DNA from: Brachybacterium subflavum
GTDB lineage: Bacteria > Actinomycetota > Actinomycetes > Actinomycetales > Dermabacteraceae
Direction of reading: 5' to 3'
Length of the DNA stretch: 64,000 nt
NCBI RefSeq assembly: GCF_009299795.1
Contig: NZ_VIGP01000005.1
Span: 248,001 to 312,000 of the forward strand
The notes below the pieces were generated by a model. That model made no database searches, was not told where the DNA came from, and worked only from the letters and a program-made list of their open reading frames with translations. A program made the position numbers and the translations under genes. Positions 60,992 to 64,000 of this stretch are shown here, piece by piece; within the stretch, counting starts at the first letter, position 1; every line of letters starts with the position of its first letter.

Positions 60992-63900
60992 ATGCCATCG
61001 ACGCCTGCTGACGTGCCCACCGATTCACCCTCGACGACCGCCTCGACGACCTCCCCCGCACCCGGCAGCTCCGATGCCGCGCGCACCTCCGCCGCACCCG
61101 GCACCGCGTACCTCCGCTACCCCGATGTGCGCGGTGACCTCGTCGTCTTCACCGCGGCCGACGCGGTCTGGGCCGCCCCGCTCGCCGGCGGCCACGCCTG
61201 GCGGCTGAGCGAGGACTCGGCTCCCGTCGTCTACCCGCGCATCTCTCCGGACGGCACGCAGGTCGCCTTCACCTCGCGCGCGACCGGGAGCCCCGAGGTG
61301 CACGTGGTCCCGATCGACGGCACGGGCGCCGCGCGCCGCCTCACCTGGTGGGCGAACCGGCACACCCGCGTCGCGGGCTGGCTGCCCGACGGCCGCATCA
61401 TCGTCACCACCGGCCATGGCGCCACGCTGTCCTCGCGCGATGCGCAGCTCTGGGCGCTGGACACCGAGGGCCACGCCGAGCTGCTGCCCTTCGGCCGCGC
61501 GAGCGAGGTCGCCGTGCACGAGGCCACGGGGACCACCGTCGTCGCGACCATGTGGCGCAAGGAACCCTCGACCTGGAAGCACTACCAGGGCGGCACCGCC
61601 GCACGGCTCTGGATCAGCCGCGAGTCCCTGCCGATCGACGCCCCGCACGAGGCCCACGCCGCCCGCTCGTGGGAGCCGCTGCGCGATGACCTGCTGGCGA
61701 ACAAGACGCGCCTGGCCTTCGCCGGCGACCGCCTGCTGTTCGCCTCGGACACCCCGGGCGAGGGCGCCGCGATCACGGACCGGGCCACCGGCAACCTGTG
61801 GTCCGTCGCCCTGGACGGCTCGGATCTGCGTGCGCACACGCACCTGACCTGCGAGGACGGGTATCTGCGCGATCCGGCGTCGGACGGCTCCTCGATCGTC
61901 TTCTCCTCCCGCGGCCGCCTGTTCTCGATGGACGGGCCCGACGATGCGCCGCGCGAGATCCCCGTGATCGTCGCCGGCGTGGGCTCCGCCCGCCGCATGC
62001 GCGCGGCCGACCCGCACAAGAACCTGCTCGCGATGCGCCCCACCTTCGACGCCCGCGCGAGCGTGGTCGAATGGCGCGGCTCCGCGCACGTCCTCACCCA
62101 TCGCGGCGGGCCGTCGCGCCTGCTCGCGGGCTCGTGCGGACTCCGCTTCCGGGAGGCGGCGCCGCTGGGCCGCTCGCCCTTCGCGGTCGTCGTCACCGAC
62201 GAGCTCGCCCAGGGCGACCGCACCGACCCCGATGCCTTCGAGGGCCGCACGGGCTCGGACGCGCTCGCGCTGCGCCGCCTCGACGCCGAGGGCGAGCAGA
62301 TCACGCTCGACCTGGGACCCGTCGGCCGCATCCTCCACGCCGTGCCCTCGCCCGACGGCACCCGCATCGCGATCGCCACCCACGACTACGTGGTGCGCGT
62401 GGTGACCCTGCGCGGCGTCCTCGACCCGGCCGGCGCCAGCGGGAAGGACGCACGCGCCGCCGAGGACGACCCCGCCGTCCCGCGCCTGGACTCTGTGCGC
62501 GAGGTGGGGACCTCGCACCACGGCGAGATCAGCGACCTCGCCTGGTCGCCGGACTCGCGGTTCCTCGCCTGGGCGCAGCCGCGCAGCGAGTTCGTCTCCC
62601 AGCTCATGGTCTCCGAGGTCGACGACCCGGAGCCGACGGGCCGCGCGCTCACCAGCGGACGCTTCCTCGAGTCCTCGCCCGCCTTCACGGCCGACGGCAA
62701 GCACCTCGCGTTCGTCTCCGCCCGCACCTTCGAGACCCAGTACGACGACATCGTCTTCGACCTCGGCTTCGTCGACTCCCAGCGCCCGTACCTGCTGCCG
62801 CTCGAGCGGACCACGCGCGACCCCTTCGGGCCCGATGCCGACGGCTGGGTCCTCGGCGGCGAGGAGAAGCCGGGCGACAAGCCCGGGGACGGCGCCGGCG
62901 CGCCGGGAGCTGCCGGCGCAGGGTCCGACGGGGGCTCGTCCGGCCCGTCGGCCGATCCCGCCTCCGGGGCCGCGCGCACCAACACCCACCGCGGCGCGCC
63001 CGCTGCCGCGGACCTCTCGGCGCCGGCGACCGCGTCGAGCGCCGCGGGGGCGCAGGACGCCGAGCGTCCGCCGCGGACCAGCATCGACCTCGAGGCGGCC
63101 GAGGACCGGATCGTTCCGTTCCCCGTCCCCTCCGGCCACTTCACCGATCTGCAGGCCGTCGCGGGCGGCGTGGTCTGGCTGCGCCATCCCGCCGAGGGCG
63201 TCCTGGGGGCGACCCGCGCGGGCGTCGAGGACGAGGGCCCGAAGCCGACCCTGGAGCTCTGGGCGTTCGCCGATCACAAGGTCACCGTGCTCGCCGAGGG
63301 CGTGGACCAGGTGTGGGTCTCGGGCGACGGGAAGCAGCTGGTCATCCGCCAGGGCGAGGCGTTCGTGCAGGTCCCCGCCGACCGCAAGGTCGAGGACGAC
63401 GATCCGGCCCGGATCACGATCGACCTGGGGCGCCTCACCCTGCGCGTGGATCCGGTGCTCGAGCGCCGCGGCATGCTCTGGGACAACTACCGGCTCATGG
63501 CGCAGCAGTACTGGCGGGCGGACATGGACGGGCAGGACTGGCACGCGATGGTCTCGTGGTACGACGAGGTCGTGGACCGCCTGGTCACCGCCGACGACTT
63601 CGCGGACATGATGTGGGAGGTCGTCGCCGAGCTCGGCACCAGCCACGCCTACATCATGCCGGTGCCCGGAGACCTCGAGACCGAGGGTGCGCCCGGTCTT
63701 CTCGGCGCGGACTTCCGGGTCGAGGGCGACAGGCTCGTCCTCGCGCGGATCCTGCGCGGGGACTCCTCGGATCCCGATGCGCGCTCCCCGCTGCTCGCCC
63801 CCGGCGTCGCGGCGCAGGAGGGCGATGCGATCGTGCAGATCGGTGGCCGCGCGGTCGATGCCGGCGCGGGCGTCGGCCCCCTGCTCGCGGGCTGCGCGGA

Positions 63901-64000
63901 CAAGCCCACCGAGATCGTCCTCGAGCGCGACGGCGAGCGCCGCCGCGTGGTCGTCACGCCGCTCGCCGACGAGTCGCAGCTGCGCTACCAGGACTGGGTG
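60992..64000 (+). CDS. Tricorn-type S41 protease (3' end beyond window)
   Basis: The first 1003 residues of a tricorn protease homologue, which degrades oligopeptides left by larger proteases. After an Ala/Thr/Ser/Pro-rich leader come a six-bladed propeller (YPRISPDGTQVAFTSRATGS, VAGWLPDGRIIVTTGHGATL) and a second propeller; between residues 630 and 690 there is an Ala/Gly/Pro low-complexity insertion. The helical C1 domain follows, and the active-site segment ELGTSHAY (Ser884-His885) matches the tricorn Ser-His pair. A PDZ domain starts near residue 905 (LLAPGVAAQEGDAIVQIGGR). The nucleophilic Ser and terminal Asp/Glu lie beyond the window. Confidence 0.92.
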   Translation, partial: MPSTPADVPTDSPSTTASTTSPAPGSSDAARTSAAPGTAYLRYPDVRGDLVVFTAADAVWAAPLAGGHAWRLSEDSAPVVYPRISPDGTQVAFTSRATGSPEVHVVPIDGTGAARRLTWWANRHTRVAGWLPDGRIIVTTGHGATLSSRDAQLWALDTEGHAELLPFGRASEVAVHEATGTTVVATMWRKEPSTWKHYQGGTAARLWISRESLPIDAPHEAHAARSWEPLRDDLLANKTRLAFAGDRLLFASDTPGEGAAITDRATGNLWSVALDGSDLRAHTHLTCEDGYLRDPASDGSSIVFSSRGRLFSMDGPDDAPREIPVIVAGVGSARRMRAADPHKNLLAMRPTFDARASVVEWRGSAHVLTHRGGPSRLLAGSCGLRFREAAPLGRSPFAVVVTDELAQGDRTDPDAFEGRTGSDALALRRLDAEGEQITLDLGPVGRILHAVPSPDGTRIAIATHDYVVRVVTLRGVLDPAGASGKDARAAEDDPAVPRLDSVREVGTSHHGEISDLAWSPDSRFLAWAQPRSEFVSQLMVSEVDDPEPTGRALTSGRFLESSPAFTADGKHLAFVSARTFETQYDDIVFDLGFVDSQRPYLLPLERTTRDPFGPDADGWVLGGEEKPGDKPGDGAGAPGAAGAGSDGGSSGPSADPASGAARTNTHRGAPAAADLSAPATASSAAGAQDAERPPRTSIDLEAAEDRIVPFPVPSGHFTDLQAVAGGVVWLRHPAEGVLGATRAGVEDEGPKPTLELWAFADHKVTVLAEGVDQVWVSGDGKQLVIRQGEAFVQVPADRKVEDDDPARITIDLGRLTLRVDPVLERRGMLWDNYRLMAQQYWRADMDGQDWHAMVSWYDEVVDRLVTADDFADMMWEVVAELGTSHAYIMPVPGDLETEGAPGLLGADFRVEGDRLVLARILRGDSSDPDARSPLLAPGVAAQEGDAIVQIGGRAVDAGAGVGPLLAGCADKPTEIVLERDGERRRVVVTPLADESQLRYQDWV

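Noticed and set aside
61025..63646. 873-codon minus-strand open frame opposite the tricorn gene
   Set aside because: Antisense to conserved propeller sequence; composition typical of a shadow frame.

Overview
The window is 64 kb of dense, high-GC (about 70%) actinobacterial chromosome. Gene content, protein style and GC fit Brachybacterium or a close relative in the Dermabacteraceae; this assignment is inferred from memory of such genomes, not searched. I see no rRNA, tRNA, CRISPR array, intact insertion sequence or replication origin. Many single genes carry a TANNNT box ending 6-7 bases before the start codon, which suggests a large share of leaderless transcripts.

Layout. (1) 1-9 kb: a secreted LamG/calcineurin phosphoesterase cut by the left edge, then short housekeeping or repair genes (DUF5701, methyltransferase, HIT, CoA transferase, GNAT, T4 endonuclease V-like glycosylase, DUF488, membrane protein). 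(2) 9-19 kb: a variable stretch with a second methyltransferase, an unknown protein, a kinase-like protein, a patch of gene debris (a histidine ammonia-lyase tail beside a membrane-protein tail), a MerR regulator divergent from a DoxX / DUF3159 / S9 peptidase / quinone reductase operon, a truncated GNAT and a nitrilase-fold protein lacking its catalytic Cys and Lys. (3) 20-27 kb: histidine utilisation, hutU-hutI-hutH on the minus strand, a formate/nitrite-type channel, and divergent hutG. (4) 27-37 kb: NAD(P)-binding protein, PNPOx protein, an AztD-like zinc metallochaperone without its ABC transporter, MerR plus aldo/keto reductase, MarR remnant, kinase-like protein, glutamate dehydrogenase and an MFS transporter; a 58-bp perfect palindrome separates two convergent genes. 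(5) 37-46 kb: a TetR operon and a probable organosulfur module: a flavin monooxygenase divergent from a complete dipeptide-type ABC transporter and a SfnB/DszC-like flavoprotein. (6) 46-60 kb: macro domain, quinone oxidoreductase, Tat-exported GH84 glycosidase, glycerophosphodiesterase, large lipoprotein, small proteins, LLM oxidoreductase, Nudix-xthA pair, F420-reductase-like protein. (7) 60-64 kb: an internally deleted pseudogene, an RHH antitoxin/toxin pair, and a tricorn-type protease running off the right edge.

How the genes fit together: hutH, hutU, hutI and hutG make a full route from histidine to glutamate and formamide, and gdhA links glutamate to 2-oxoglutarate and ammonia. The 37.9-46.3 kb genes appear to import an organosulfur or other small organic compound and oxidise it with two flavoproteins. 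The strongest second-look items are the 58-bp palindrome, the degenerate nitrilase-fold protein, the gene debris at 11.4, 17.1, 31.9 and 60.2 kb, and the operon controlled by the MerR at 12 kb.
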